Part shown: positions 10,783 to 21,800 of the stretch, one piece after another | Layout: each line of letters starts with the position of its first letter | Position numbering within the stretch: the first letter of the stretch is position 1 | Assembly (NCBI GenBank): GCA_913052485.1 | Contig: CAJXDN010000001.1 | Location: forward strand, 66,444-130,443 | Length of the DNA: 64,000 bases | Origin: an uncultured Flammeovirgaceae bacterium | GTDB lineage: Bacteria > Bacteroidota > Bacteroidia > Cytophagales > MED-G16 | Reading direction: 5' to 3' | Program-made: the position numbers and the translations under genes | The notes under the pieces: generated by a model | The model's input: the letters and a program-made list of their open reading frames with translations, nothing else | Told to the model about the DNA's origin: nothing | The model's database searches: none

Positions 10783-12051
10783 ATGTCTGTAGATGTTTTG
10801 CTTGGCTTACAGTGGGGAGATGAGGGGAAGGGTAAGATAGTTGACTTTCTAGCTCCTGGTTATGATTATATTGCTAGGTTCCAGGGAGGGCCAAATGCTG
10901 GACATACTCTAGAGTTTGATGGGATAAAGCACGTACTTCATCAGATTCCATCAGGAATTTTTAGGCAAGGAAAGCATAATATTATTGGTAACGGAGTTGT
11001 TCTTGACCCTGTTATCTTTATGGATGAGATTCATCAAATTAATAAAAAGTTCGGTTCAGATTTAAAGAAGAATCTATCAATTTCAACAAGGGCTCAACTT
11101 ATCTCCCCTGTGCACAGACTTTTAGACAAAGTGCTGGAAAAAAATAAAGGTGATAGTAAAATAGGATCTACCCTCAAAGGTATTGGCCCAACGTATCAAG
11201 ATAAAATTGGCAGACACGGTTTGAGGGTTGGTGAAGTTTTGTCTAATAATTTTATTGAAAAATATAAAAAACAGAAGTCATATCATGATATGTTTCTAGA
11301 TGGACATTACGATAAAAATTTTATCAAGGAGGAAGAAAAGTTTTTCAAGTCTATTGAGGAGCTAAAAAAATTTAAAATAATTGATACAGAGTACCTGATT
11401 AATAAGAACTTAAAAAAAAATAAAAATATTTTAGCTGAGGGAGCACAGGGTACATTGCTGGATATTGATTTTGGGAGTTACCCATTCGTGACATCTTCTA
11501 ATACAACTACTGCAGGTGCGTGTATTGGACTTGGTATATCACCAAAGAAAATTGGAAAAGTTTTTGGGATCTTTAAGGCCTACTGTACCAGAGTTGGGGC
11601 TGGACCTTTTCCTACTGAACTATTTGATAGCGTTGGAGAAAAAATAGCATCAAATGGTAGTGAATTTGGTTCAACGACTGGTAGGGCAAGAAGATGTGGG
11701 TGGCTAGATCTCCCGGCTTTGAAATATTCAATCATGTTAAATGGTGTGACTGAGTTACATATGATGAAGGCCGACGTCTTGTCAGGATTTGAAGAAATTA
11801 AAATTTGCATTGGCTATAATTATAATGGAGTGGATATCGATTATTTTCCATCATCAATTGAATCCGAAAATATAAAACCAATATTTAAAACATTTAAAGG
11901 TTGGACAACAAAATCAAATTCAGCAAAAAAAATCGAAGATTTAGAAGAAAATTTTAAGTCTTATGTCAAATTTATTGAAGAAGAGGTAGGTGTAAAAATC
12001 AAAATTATATCTCTAGGTCCAGTTCGTGAACAGACCATATATATTAATTAA
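10783..12051 (+). CDS. purA: Adenylosuccinate synthetase
   Basis: LGLQWGDEGKGKIVDFL; GGPNAGHTL; GIGPTYQDKIGRHGLRVGE; TTGRARRCGWLDL. Confidence 0.97.
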   Translation: MSVDVLLGLQWGDEGKGKIVDFLAPGYDYIARFQGGPNAGHTLEFDGIKHVLHQIPSGIFRQGKHNIIGNGVVLDPVIFMDEIHQINKKFGSDLKKNLSISTRAQLISPVHRLLDKVLEKNKGDSKIGSTLKGIGPTYQDKIGRHGLRVGEVLSNNFIEKYKKQKSYHDMFLDGHYDKNFIKEEEKFFKSIEELKKFKIIDTEYLINKNLKKNKNILAEGAQGTLLDIDFGSYPFVTSSNTTTAGACIGLGISPKKIGKVFGIFKAYCTRVGAGPFPTELFDSVGEKIASNGSEFGSTTGRARRCGWLDLPALKYSIMLNGVTELHMMKADVLSGFEEIKICIGYNYNGVDIDYFPSSIESENIKPIFKTFKGWTTKSNSAKKIEDLEENFKSYVKFIEEEVGVKIKIISLGPVREQTIYIN

Positions 12052-12099
12052 ACAGATTGAGTATTGATTATAGTTTAGATTTATCTAAATTTACATTTA

Positions 12100-13359
12100 A
12101 TGTCTTTACTTCTTAATTCTTTAGTTGTATCGGATTCCAGATCAAAGTATCATAATTCATCTGTTAATATATTCATTTCCTCTGATGGGAAGATTAAAAA
12201 AATATCTAAGAAGAAGATCAATGTAAAAGCAAAAAAAACCATCGATCTTGATTCATGTAAGTTATCGGCTGGTTGGGTAGATTTTAGTTCCAATTTTTGT
12301 GATCCTGGTTATGAATATAAAGAAGATCTAATTTCTGGAGTAAGTGTTGCCTCCTCATCTGGATTTACTGAAGTTGTGATAAATCACAACACACATCCCG
12401 TAATTCAAAATAAAAATGACATTTCATATATTAAGAATAAGTCATTAAACAGTTTATGTAGCGTCTATCCCACAGCATCAGTGACTAAAAATTCGATGGG
12501 AGTCCAGATGAATGATTTAATCGATTTACACCATTCTGGCGCAATAGCATTTTGTGATTCTAACCTTCAAAATTCAGAGTTGATTCTGAATGTCTTGATC
12601 TATTTAAAACAATTTAATGGACTGTACATCTCAAAGCCAAAAGAACCTTATCTATCTAATGGGGTTGTTAATGATGGTTTAAACAGTAACACTCTGGGTC
12701 TAAAATCTATTCCTAATATTTCAGAAAGTATTATTATAGAAAGAGATATATCTCTTCTTAAATATTCTGGAGGAAGAATCCATTTTTCTGGCATTTCGAC
12801 AAAGGAAGCAGTTGATTTAATAAGGAAAGCCAAGAAGTCAGGATTAGATGTTACCTGCGATGTTCCAATTTATAATCTTTTACTTGATGATGAAAAAATT
12901 TTAGATTTTAATACAAATTTTAAAGTATACCCTCCATTAAGATCGCAATCTGATATCGATGAATTATTAAGAGGTCTGGAAGATGGTACTATTGATGTTA
13001 TATCTTCTCACCATCAACCTCAAGATATTGACTCGAAAAATTGTGAGTTCGAGAAGGCAAGTTTTGGAATTATATCACTTCAAACCTTCTACTCGAATTT
13101 AGTCGAAATATCTAGGAAAATTCCTTTCGAAATATTAGCTGAGAAAATAACTAAGAATCCAAGAAATATATTAGGTATTAAAAATCCAGAAATTAAGGAG
13201 GGTTCTATTGCATGTTTTACAGTATTTGATGAAATGGGTTCATGGGATTATAATGATTCAACTAACCAATCTAAATCAAAAAATTCTCCCTGGATGGATT
13301 GGTCATTGAGAGGTAAAGTTAGAGGTGTTGTGAATGGTAATAAAACAAATATTATATAG
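12100..13359 (+). CDS. Dihydroorotase / amidohydrolase-family homologue, metal-binding HxH not conserved
   Basis: [96 protein letters not shown]. Confidence 0.85.
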   Translation: [419 protein letters not shown]

Positions 13360-14331
13360 ATGAATTTATCTATAATAATTCCTGCTTTTAATGAGGGGGA
13401 ATCTATCTCTCATTTGTTTAATCAAATTAAAAACTCACTCTCTGATAAAAAAATTTCCTATGAGGTTATAATTATTGATGACGGTAGTAATGATAATACC
13501 TGGGTTGAAATTATAAATATTTCAAAAAAATCAAAAAATATTATTCCTATTAAATTCAAAAAAAATTATGGGAAATCAGACGCATTAGATGCTGGGTTTA
13601 AGCGGGCTAGTGGAGACTATGTTTTGACTATGGATGCTGACCTCCAGGATGACCCATCTGAAATATCCCCTCTCTATCAGATGATAACTAGAGATAGGTT
13701 AGATATAGTCTCAGGATGGAAGAAAAAGAGAAATGATCCATTTTCTAAAACAATACCATCTAAATTTTTCAATTATGTCACAAGAAAATTATCTGGAATT
13801 CCACTGAATGATTTTAATTGTGGGATAAAAATATACAGAAAAGATGTTGTGAATTCAATAAATCTTTACGGCGAAATGCACAGGTATATTCCGTTAATTG
13901 CAAAATGGAATGGATTTAATAAGATAGGAGAGAAGGAAGTTAATCATAATAGACGTAAATTTGGTATAACAAAGTTTGGTATGGAAAGATATTTGAGAGG
14001 ATTCTTAGATTTATTGTCAGTAAGTTTTGTCTACAGGTTTAGAAAAAGACCTATGCATTTCTTTGGTTCAATAGGCGTACTTTTCTTCATGTTGGGTTTT
14101 ATATCTGTTGGCTGGATCATTTATGAGAAAATTTCAAAAATATCCGAAAATATTCCCCTAGAACAAATTCGGCCTGTAACAGATCAACCACTATTTTATA
14201 TTGCGCTAATTTCTATCATTATTGGTATCCAATTATTTCTTGTAGGATTTCTATCTGAGTTAATAATTCAAATTAATTCTGATAAGAAAGGATACAAAAT
14301 TGATAAGTCAGGTGAAGGAAGGAAAAATTAA
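13360..14331 (+). CDS. Family 2 glycosyltransferase with C-terminal TM segments (DPM1/GtrB-like)
   Basis: SIIIPAFNEGESISHLF; VIIIDDGSNDNTW; LTMDADLQDDPSEI; FNCGIKIYRKDVV; two C-terminal hydrophobic helices. Confidence 0.92.
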   Translation: MNLSIIIPAFNEGESISHLFNQIKNSLSDKKISYEVIIIDDGSNDNTWVEIINISKKSKNIIPIKFKKNYGKSDALDAGFKRASGDYVLTMDADLQDDPSEISPLYQMITRDRLDIVSGWKKKRNDPFSKTIPSKFFNYVTRKLSGIPLNDFNCGIKIYRKDVVNSINLYGEMHRYIPLIAKWNGFNKIGEKEVNHNRRKFGITKFGMERYLRGFLDLLSVSFVYRFRKRPMHFFGSIGVLFFMLGFISVGWIIYEKISKISENIPLEQIRPVTDQPLFYIALISIIIGIQLFLVGFLSELIIQINSDKKGYKIDKSGEGRKN

Positions 14332-15283
14332 ATATTCCGTTGTAGTAGCGGTCTACAATAGGCCAGAGGAGATGGATGAGCTGCTTGAAAGTATATCTCT
14401 ACAGGACTTCAAAGATATTGAGATAGTTATAGTTGACGACGGATCAGAAAAATCATCAAGAGAAATCTCATTTAAATATTCTAAGAATCTGAAAATATCT
14501 TATCATTTTACTGAGAACCAGGGACCCGCTCTAGCCAGAAATTTTGGTGTATCTAAATCTGTAGGAGAATGGATATTGTTTTTTGATTCTGATTGTACCA
14601 TCCCAAAAAACTATTTTTTTGAGGTAGAAAAGTTTTTAAAAAATAATTCTATTGATTTCTTTGGTGGTCCTGATATGATGGATGATAGTTTTTCAATTCT
14701 TCAAAAGTCAATAAATTTTTCAATGACATCACTATTAACAACTGGGGGAATTAGGGGAAATAAGAGGTCAATCGATAAATTTCTTCCAAGATCTTTTAAT
14801 ATGGGTATTAGGAGGAAAGATTTTGACGAAGTTGGTGGGTTTTCTGATATTAGACAGTATGGTGAGGATTTAGATCTATCCTACAAGTTAATTTTTTCAG
14901 AAAAAAAATCTGCATTAATTCCTGATGCTAAAGTATTTCATAAGAGAAGGACCACCTTACTGCACTTCTTCAATCAGATGTTTAAATCAGGTAAGGGGAG
15001 ACATTTTCTAAACTTAAAGTATAGAAACATTTTTAAGCCGTTTCATTTATTTCCTACCTTATTTGTAATTGGAATCATTTCAATTATTATCCTGTTAATA
15101 TTTAATCATATGTTTTTTTCAAGTATGATATCTTTAATATATCTGTCTTATGCTTTTTTAATTTTTATTTTTTCCTCACTTTATAATAAAAATATTTTAA
15201 TAGGAGTTATCTCTGTTGTTACAACTTTTTATCAGTTCATTGGTTATGGACTTGGATATATTTTTGCAGTAATTAGGCGGTAG
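14312..15283 (+). CDS. Family 2 glycosyltransferase (start chosen at GTG 14312; ORF track extends to TTG 14300)
   Basis: YSVVVAVYNRPEEMDELLESISLQDF; EIVIVDDGSE; ILFFDSDCTIPKNYF; C-terminal TM helices. Confidence 0.9.
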   Translation: MKEGKIKYSVVVAVYNRPEEMDELLESISLQDFKDIEIVIVDDGSEKSSREISFKYSKNLKISYHFTENQGPALARNFGVSKSVGEWILFFDSDCTIPKNYFFEVEKFLKNNSIDFFGGPDMMDDSFSILQKSINFSMTSLLTTGGIRGNKRSIDKFLPRSFNMGIRRKDFDEVGGFSDIRQYGEDLDLSYKLIFSEKKSALIPDAKVFHKRRTTLLHFFNQMFKSGKGRHFLNLKYRNIFKPFHLFPTLFVIGIISIIILLIFNHMFFSSMISLIYLSYAFLIFIFSSLYNKNILIGVISVVTTFYQFIGYGLGYIFAVIRR

Positions 15284-15284
15284 T

Positions 15285-16052
15285 CTATCTTCTAATAACA
15301 AAAATTTCTTCTTTAGAGTCTAGTCCATATCTTAAAATTTCATCATTCGTTAAAAATTCTTGAGTTTTTATTTTTAATACTTTAAGTCCATTTGATGATA
15401 GTCTTTTATCGTAGTCTTTACCATATTTTCTGAGGTGGTCAGATTGCCCATACAACTTCTCTCTTTTACTTCCCTTTGTAACTGATTTGTCCTCAATTGT
15501 TTTTTCAGGAACTGGATAATAAAATGGGACCTGAATAATTCCCTCCCCACCTTTCTTTAAAACTCTTTTTATCTCTTCTAGTGCTCTGATGTCATCATCT
15601 ACATGTTCTAGAACGTGATTACACATTACAAAATCAAAATTTTCATCTTCGAAAGGTATATTGTGGATGTCCATCTTTATATCTGCCAGAGGTGAAATTA
15701 AGTCAGCTGTTATATAATTAATATTAGAATTTTCTTTGAATTTTTTAATAAGGCAGGCTTCGGGGGCAATATGTAAAATTTTGTTGTTTCCGCTCAAAAT
15801 GGATGTCTTCCTACTGAGATAAATATAAATTAACCTGTGTCTCTCCAGGGATAGGCAGTTAGTACAAAGTGCATTATCTCGAACTTTTCTTCCATATGGA
15901 AAAAATTTTCTAAAGTTACTTTCACATATCGGACACGTGACATTATTTCCCAAATAAAAGATTGAAATTAACTTGAAAATAGGTCTAGATGTTCTCTGTA
16001 GAAATGTTCTCGGTATTTTTCTTAGTAGAAAACCTATAAATAATTTTATCAT
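15285..16052 (-). CDS. Class I SAM-dependent methyltransferase with N-terminal zinc-ribbon-like cysteines
   Basis: CPICESNFRKFFPYGRKVRDNALCTNC; MDIHNIPFEDENFDFVMCNHVLEHVDDDIRALEEIKRVLKKGGEGIIQVP. Confidence 0.88.
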   Translation of the reverse strand: MIKLFIGFLLRKIPRTFLQRTSRPIFKLISIFYLGNNVTCPICESNFRKFFPYGRKVRDNALCTNCLSLERHRLIYIYLSRKTSILSGNNKILHIAPEACLIKKFKENSNINYITADLISPLADIKMDIHNIPFEDENFDFVMCNHVLEHVDDDIRALEEIKRVLKKGGEGIIQVPFYYPVPEKTIEDKSVTKGSKREKLYGQSDHLRKYGKDYDKRLSSNGLKVLKIKTQEFLTNDEILRYGLDSKEEIFVIRR

Positions 16053-17401
16053 TTTCCTGTATTACCAATATAATTTTTTGGAGTGATAGATAACAGTTCT
16101 TTTCTCACCCCCTCCTTTACCGGTAGCTTACTGATAAATTTTTTAATTGACTCTTTATCGATTTCTTTATTACCTCTAGTTAGGTCTTTAAGTAATTCGT
16201 AAGGATTAGAAATTTTTTCTCTCCTCAAAATAGTTTGAATTGCCTCGGCAACTACCGCCCAATTTTTTTCTAAGTCTTCGTCAATTTTAATTTTATTTAT
16301 ATCTATTTTTTTAATCCCTCTTACCAATGAATCGATTGCAATTTTAGTGTGAGCTAATGGTACACCTATATTTCTTGATACCGTTGAGTCTGTTAGATCT
16401 CTTTGTAGCCTTGATATAGGTAGTTTTTCTGCAAGGAATATTAATTGAGAATTAGCAAGCATTAAATTCCCCTCAGCATTTTCAAAATCAATTGGGTTAA
16501 CCTTGTGAGGCATGGCGGATGATCCAACCTCATTCTTATTAATTTTTTGGGTTAGGTAATTGATCGATATATAATGCCATATGTCTCTGCAAAAGTCTAT
16601 AAGAATGGTATTAATTCTAGAAATATTATGAAATATAGCAGCCATATTATCATAATGTTCAATTTGAGTTGTTGGCTTCAATCTGTCTAAACCTAAATGT
16701 TTAACAAAATTATCTGCAAACTCATCCCAGTTGATATTTGGGTGGGATATATAATGTGCATTAAGATTGCCAGAGGCGCCACCAAATTTACCATTATTTG
16801 GAATTTTTAATAATGAATCTATCTGATTTTGTACTCTTGCCGAAAAAACTCTAATTTCTTTTCCGAATGATGTCGGAGAAGCTGGCTGTCCATGAGTCCT
16901 AGCAATCATTGAGACGTTATTCCTATCTGCTAAGTCATTCATGTGAGATACCAATGTAGCTAACTCTGGTAATAAAATTTCTGAGATTGAATTTTTAATC
17001 ATTAAAGGGACTGCGGTATTATTTACATCTTGAGATGTTAACCCGAAATGAACATACTCTGAATGATCACTTAAACCATTTTCTATAAATTTTTCTTTGA
17101 TGAAGTATTCAACTGCCTTTACATCGTGATTAATATTTTTTTCAATTTTTTTTATTTGTATCGCATCATCACTTGAAAAATTTGAGTATATAGATTTTAT
17201 AGTTTTTTTATCATTTGAAGTTATTCCATGAAGGTTTTCAATTGGTAGTTTACAAAGTGCAAGAAAATATTCAATTTCAACTAGCACTCTAAACTTAATT
17301 AGAGCAAATTCAGAAAAAAAAGGAGATAATTCCCTGGTTTTAGAGTTATATCTACCGTCAATTGGAGATATTGAGAATATATTGTTTATATCATCATTCA
17401 T
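16049..17401 (-). CDS. purB: Adenylosuccinate lyase
   Basis: SISPIDGRYNSKTREL; GSSAMPHKVNPIDFENAEGN; TRGNKEI; THGQPASPTSFGKE. Confidence 0.96.
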   Translation of the reverse strand: MNDDINNIFSISPIDGRYNSKTRELSPFFSEFALIKFRVLVEIEYFLALCKLPIENLHGITSNDKKTIKSIYSNFSSDDAIQIKKIEKNINHDVKAVEYFIKEKFIENGLSDHSEYVHFGLTSQDVNNTAVPLMIKNSISEILLPELATLVSHMNDLADRNNVSMIARTHGQPASPTSFGKEIRVFSARVQNQIDSLLKIPNNGKFGGASGNLNAHYISHPNINWDEFADNFVKHLGLDRLKPTTQIEHYDNMAAIFHNISRINTILIDFCRDIWHYISINYLTQKINKNEVGSSAMPHKVNPIDFENAEGNLMLANSQLIFLAEKLPISRLQRDLTDSTVSRNIGVPLAHTKIAIDSLVRGIKKIDINKIKIDEDLEKNWAVVAEAIQTILRREKISNPYELLKDLTRGNKEIDKESIKKFISKLPVKEGVRKELLSITPKNYIGNTGK

Positions 17402-17467
17402 CTACAAATTTAGTTAATTAATGTAACAGATCACTCATATTATCGTTAATAAGATTAATTATAAGAA

Positions 17468-17749
17468 ATGTCAGAAAACGTAAATGTAAGGTTAAGTGTT
17501 GATGGAGAGAACTTTAACTTTGAGATGACTAAATCTGAGAGTCTTCTCGACTCTGCTCTCGAAAATGATGTAGATTTACCCTATTCCTGTCAGAGTGGTG
17601 TATGTACTGCGTGTCAGGGTAGATTAGTTTCAGGAACTGTGGAAATGGAGGTGACAGACGGGCTGTCTGATGAGGAAATCGATGAGGGGTATATCCTGTG
17701 TTGTCAATCATTTCCGACGTCTGATCACATTGATGTAGAGATTGATTAA
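17468..17749 (+). CDS. 2Fe-2S plant-type ferredoxin
   Basis: DLPYSCQSGVCTACQGRLVSG...YILCCQSFPTSD: CX4CX2C...C cluster motif. Confidence 0.94.
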   Translation: MSENVNVRLSVDGENFNFEMTKSESLLDSALENDVDLPYSCQSGVCTACQGRLVSGTVEMEVTDGLSDEEIDEGYILCCQSFPTSDHIDVEID

Positions 17750-17775
17750 ATTTTGATTTTCTTTATCATAATTTC

Positions 17776-17807
17776 TTTGAAATTTTTTAAATAAAATAAT
17801 ACATTTG
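17776..17807 (+). promoter_or_regulatory. Bacteroidota-type promoter upstream of rpoD
   Basis: TTTG (17776-17779) - 20 nt - TACATTTG (17800-17807); matches the Bacteroidota -33 TTTG / -7 TAnnTTTG consensus; about 20-nt leader to ATG 17833. Confidence 0.7.
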
Positions 17808-17832
17808 CTGATATTTTTTCCATAAATAGCTC

Positions 17833-18705
17833 ATGAGACAACTTAAAATAACACAATCAATAACCAACAGAAGAGAGAGTCACACCCTCGAAAAATATTT
17901 TACCGAGGTAAGTGGTGTGCCGATGATTACACCTGAGGAGGAGGTAAGGCTCGCCAAAGAAATTAAAAAAGGTAACCAGGATGCTCTTGATAAGCTTGTA
18001 AGGGCAAATTTAAGGTTTGTGGTTTCAGTTGCAAAACAGTACCAAAATAGAAGCCTACCTCTCAATGATTTAATCAATGAAGGTAACTTAGGTCTAATCA
18101 AAGCAGCCAAAAAGTTTGACGAGACTAAGGGTTTTAAGTTTATATCATATGCAGTTTGGTGGATTCGTCAGTCTATAATGCAGGCACTTGCTGAGCAGTC
18201 TAGAATTGTTAGACTTCCTATGAATAAGTCAGGTGCTATCAATCAGATCAGGAGAGCATATGCTGAATTAGAGCAAAAATATGAGAGAGAACCAACTGAG
18301 GAAGAAATTGCTGAGTCTCTAGACATGAAAACTTCTGAGGTTCGAAGTACTCTCGGTGCAGAGGTAAAACAGATGTCAATGGATGCTCCTTTTGGTGAGG
18401 ACGATTCTGGATCGCTGCTTGACGTTCTCGAAAATGATTCAGAGGGACCAACAGATACAGGTTTAGTTTTTAATCATTCTCTCAAAATTGAAACAATGAG
18501 AGCACTCTCTACCTTGACACCAAGAGAGAGAGATGTGGTGCTTATGAGTTTTGGTATAGGGTTTGATAACCCTTACACGCTTGAAGAAATTGGAGATGTT
18601 ATGGGTCTGACAAGGGAGAGGGTAAGACAGATAAGGGAGAAAGCTCTCCAGAAGCTTAGAGAACCGGGAAAAAATCGTAGATTGAAAGAGTTCTGTGCAA
18701 ATTAG
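17833..18705 (+). CDS. rpoD: RNA polymerase primary sigma factor (short, no region 1)
   Basis: LVRANLRFVVSVAKQYQNRSLPLNDLINEGNLGLIKAAKKFDETKGFKFISYAVWWIRQSIMQAL; EEIGDVMGLTRERVRQIREKALQKLR. Confidence 0.97.
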   Translation: MRQLKITQSITNRRESHTLEKYFTEVSGVPMITPEEEVRLAKEIKKGNQDALDKLVRANLRFVVSVAKQYQNRSLPLNDLINEGNLGLIKAAKKFDETKGFKFISYAVWWIRQSIMQALAEQSRIVRLPMNKSGAINQIRRAYAELEQKYEREPTEEEIAESLDMKTSEVRSTLGAEVKQMSMDAPFGEDDSGSLLDVLENDSEGPTDTGLVFNHSLKIETMRALSTLTPRERDVVLMSFGIGFDNPYTLEEIGDVMGLTRERVRQIREKALQKLREPGKNRRLKEFCAN

Positions 18706-18800
18706 TTCCTTAATTTAGAATCTAATTTTTAATTCAGTCGTATATTTTTATTTACAACTTATCTATCATATTTTTATATGCTATTTTAATTATTAAAACA

Positions 18801-21800
18801 ATGCTCAGAAAGTCATTTATACTATTCTCATTAATAATCTTGTTCAACTCTTGTAACAATAACAATCGGGATGAGATACTTGACAGAAAACAAAGTAAGA
18901 AAAAATCAATTGAAGTTGGTAACTTAAAGTTTGATGGTCCTGAGAAGTACATGTACTATCACGCAGCCGTCAAACACGGAAATATAGATTTATCAGAGCC
19001 ATCAATCCATGATCAGTACAGACCAGGATATAAGGATATCGAGTTAAATAAATCATTAAGAAGATTAGTGGATAATTCAGTTTTCACCAACAGAACTAAA
19101 TCAGATAATAATCTAACATTTTCCAATTATGCAGAAGAAAAAGCTACTTTTACTGAAAGAGGCCCATACAATGTGCCCGGTAGAACAAGAGGTCTAATAG
19201 TTGATGAAAGTGATCCGACTGGAAACACATGGATAACAGGTAGTATCGGAGGGGGTTTGTGGAAAACTACTGACGAGGGAGTTACTTGGAATTCTATATC
19301 AAACGACATGGATAACTTAGCTATATCTTGGATTGCTCAGTCTTCCTCGAAGCCAAGTACAATCTATGCAGGTACTGGCGAAGAGTGGGTCAGAAACCTA
19401 GATGCAATTGGTGGAGCAGGTATATACAAAAGTACTAACAGCGGTGAAACATGGACAAATATCTCTCCTAGAGATGATCAGGGATATGTAAACCTAGAAT
19501 TTTCTAATATCAGCAGGGTAATTGTTGACCCTGATAACCCTGATATCGTTTTGGTCAGTACTTATGGTTCTAGAAATACAGGAAGTAGAATCTACAGGTC
19601 AGATGACGGTGGTTCTACTTGGAATGAAAGATATTCTATTACCTATGGAGAATCAACCACTGGAGTACAGCAGATTATAAGTGCTCCAAATGACTTCAGT
19701 ATTCAATATGCTGCTATCAATGGCATTGGCGTATTACGATCTGTAGATGGTGGTATCTCATGGTCTAATCCCGGCGGAGTTGGTTTGGCACCAGGAGTAT
19801 CCTATGATAACGCAGATGGTATTATTAATGCAGGTGCAGGCGGGTCATTTGGAAGGATAGAGCTGGCTGTATCTCACCAGAATCCTAATACAGTTTATGG
19901 TGCGATTGTTGGTACAAATGCGTCATACCTTAGAGTTTCATATGACGGTGGTACTACATGGAATTTATTAAGAAATGATGACAATACAGATGATGACTGG
20001 CTTGACAATCTAGGATGGTGGGGAAATACTATAACCCTCAACCCTTTCAATGACAGTATTATATATTATGGGAGTCAGGACGCTGCGAAGGCAAGAGTTC
20101 TTCCAGACACTGGAACAAAGTTTTCTGGAAGTACAACCAAGGTGACGTTTAGTAATCCGTCGCAATACCTTGACTTAGTTAATATATGGGGAGGTTCTGC
20201 TTTAGGTTCAGGAACTGAATGGGCAGACAACTCCGAAAACCCCCAAATTGTAGATGTTGAAATTAGATTTGGCCCAAACAAAGTGCAGAAAGCATACAGA
20301 TTCTCGGTACCTGAGGGTTCAACTTCAGGTGTTCCTCATTCTGACTATATTTATCAGGACGTAGTTGAAGTTCCGTTTGAAGTTTGGAATATATCTGCAG
20401 ACCCTGAAGAGCAATTGACAGTATCGTTCAGAGACAACAATAACGATGGAAAGTTTAGTCTAGTTTCTGATTATACCCAAAGTAGAGAATATATTTTTCC
20501 ACAGAATGTGAAGTATGATCAAAATATGCAACAAGCAGAGATTTATGGTGACGGTACTCCTGATAATGCTGAATCAGCTTTCGGGCAGCTTTATAAGTCC
20601 ATGTTTTTAATCTGGCCTCATCTTCAGGCTGGAAAATTTTGGAGCGATGTCGGAGTTCCTGAGGCCTCAATTAAAATTGAATTAATTGCGGCTGATTACA
20701 GTACTTTAAAAAAATCTGAACAACTTGTTACCAACTACTACGGAAATGGTGGCGACGCTACCGTAAACAGAAACGTACACGTAGATCATCATAAATTTGG
20801 ATCTATAATTGATTCAGAAACCGATAGCACATTCAGAGTTTACCTCACAACTGATGGGGGAGTATACAACACTGTATCTGGTAAGGATCCTGGTTCAGAT
20901 GGAGATTTTAAACAAGCTGGTGTGACAAACAACTCTACTTGGTTTATACCTGCAGGAGGATATAATACCACCACGTTCTACGGTGCAGATAAAATTACTG
21001 GGGTTGATAGCTACATTGGTGGAGCACAAGATAATGGGACTTTTGGTAGCCTAAACGATCCAAATACTAGCTCTACTACAAATTACAACTACTTAATCGG
21101 CGGAGACGGGTTTGAAGTTGTTGCTCACTTCACTGACCCTGACAAGATGTTTGGCTGTTCACAGTTTAATTATTGTTTTTATACACATGATGGTGGCTCA
21201 AGTTGGAGAAATATATCCGGTCAATTTCTTGGTAGTGGTCCATTTATCTCTAGAAATTCAACTTCTTACCAACTACCAGACTTACTTGTAACTGTAGACG
21301 ACCTCGGTGTAAACATTTCTGAGGATTTTGGTGAAACATGGAATCATACTTCAATTGCAGGATTTGGAAATTCTTTCTGGTCCGGAGCAGATGTTGAAGT
21401 TTCCCTAGCAAATCCAAGATATATCTGGGCTGGAGGAAGGATGGGTACTACTGGAGATATTTTTGTCTCTGCTGACTACGGTCAGTCATTCACTGCAGTT
21501 AATGACTTTGGTAATGTTGGAACAATAACCGGATTATATAGTCATCCTACCGAAGATTCTACCGCTTATGTATTATTCGGATTTAAGAACTTCGCAAAAA
21601 TAATTGAGACTAAAGATTTAGGACAGACTTGGAACGATATATCAGGTTTCAACGACTCAGACTTCTCAACAACTGGATTTCCTGATGTAGCTGTTTATAG
21701 CTTCCTAGTAATGCCATATGACACCAATATCATGTGGGCGGGTACTGAGATTGGACTATTTGAATCTACGGATAAAGGGCAGTCTTGGCACAAGGTAGTT

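Noticed and set aside
12092-12099. TACATTTA immediately upstream of the dihydroorotase-like ATG as a promoter
   Set aside because: Would put the TSS inside the coding region and lacks the terminal G of TAnnTTTG; likely chance in AT-rich sequence.
20455-20670. Minus-strand 71-aa ORF inside the T9SS protein gene; similar shadows at 17529-17711, 17880-18110, 18248-18451, 19127-19309, 22262-22477, 28565-28912, 30353-30664, 43195-43500, 43593-43937, 61688-61879, 62898-63095
   Set aside because: All are on the opposite strand or an alternative frame within confidently assigned genes and show no family signature.
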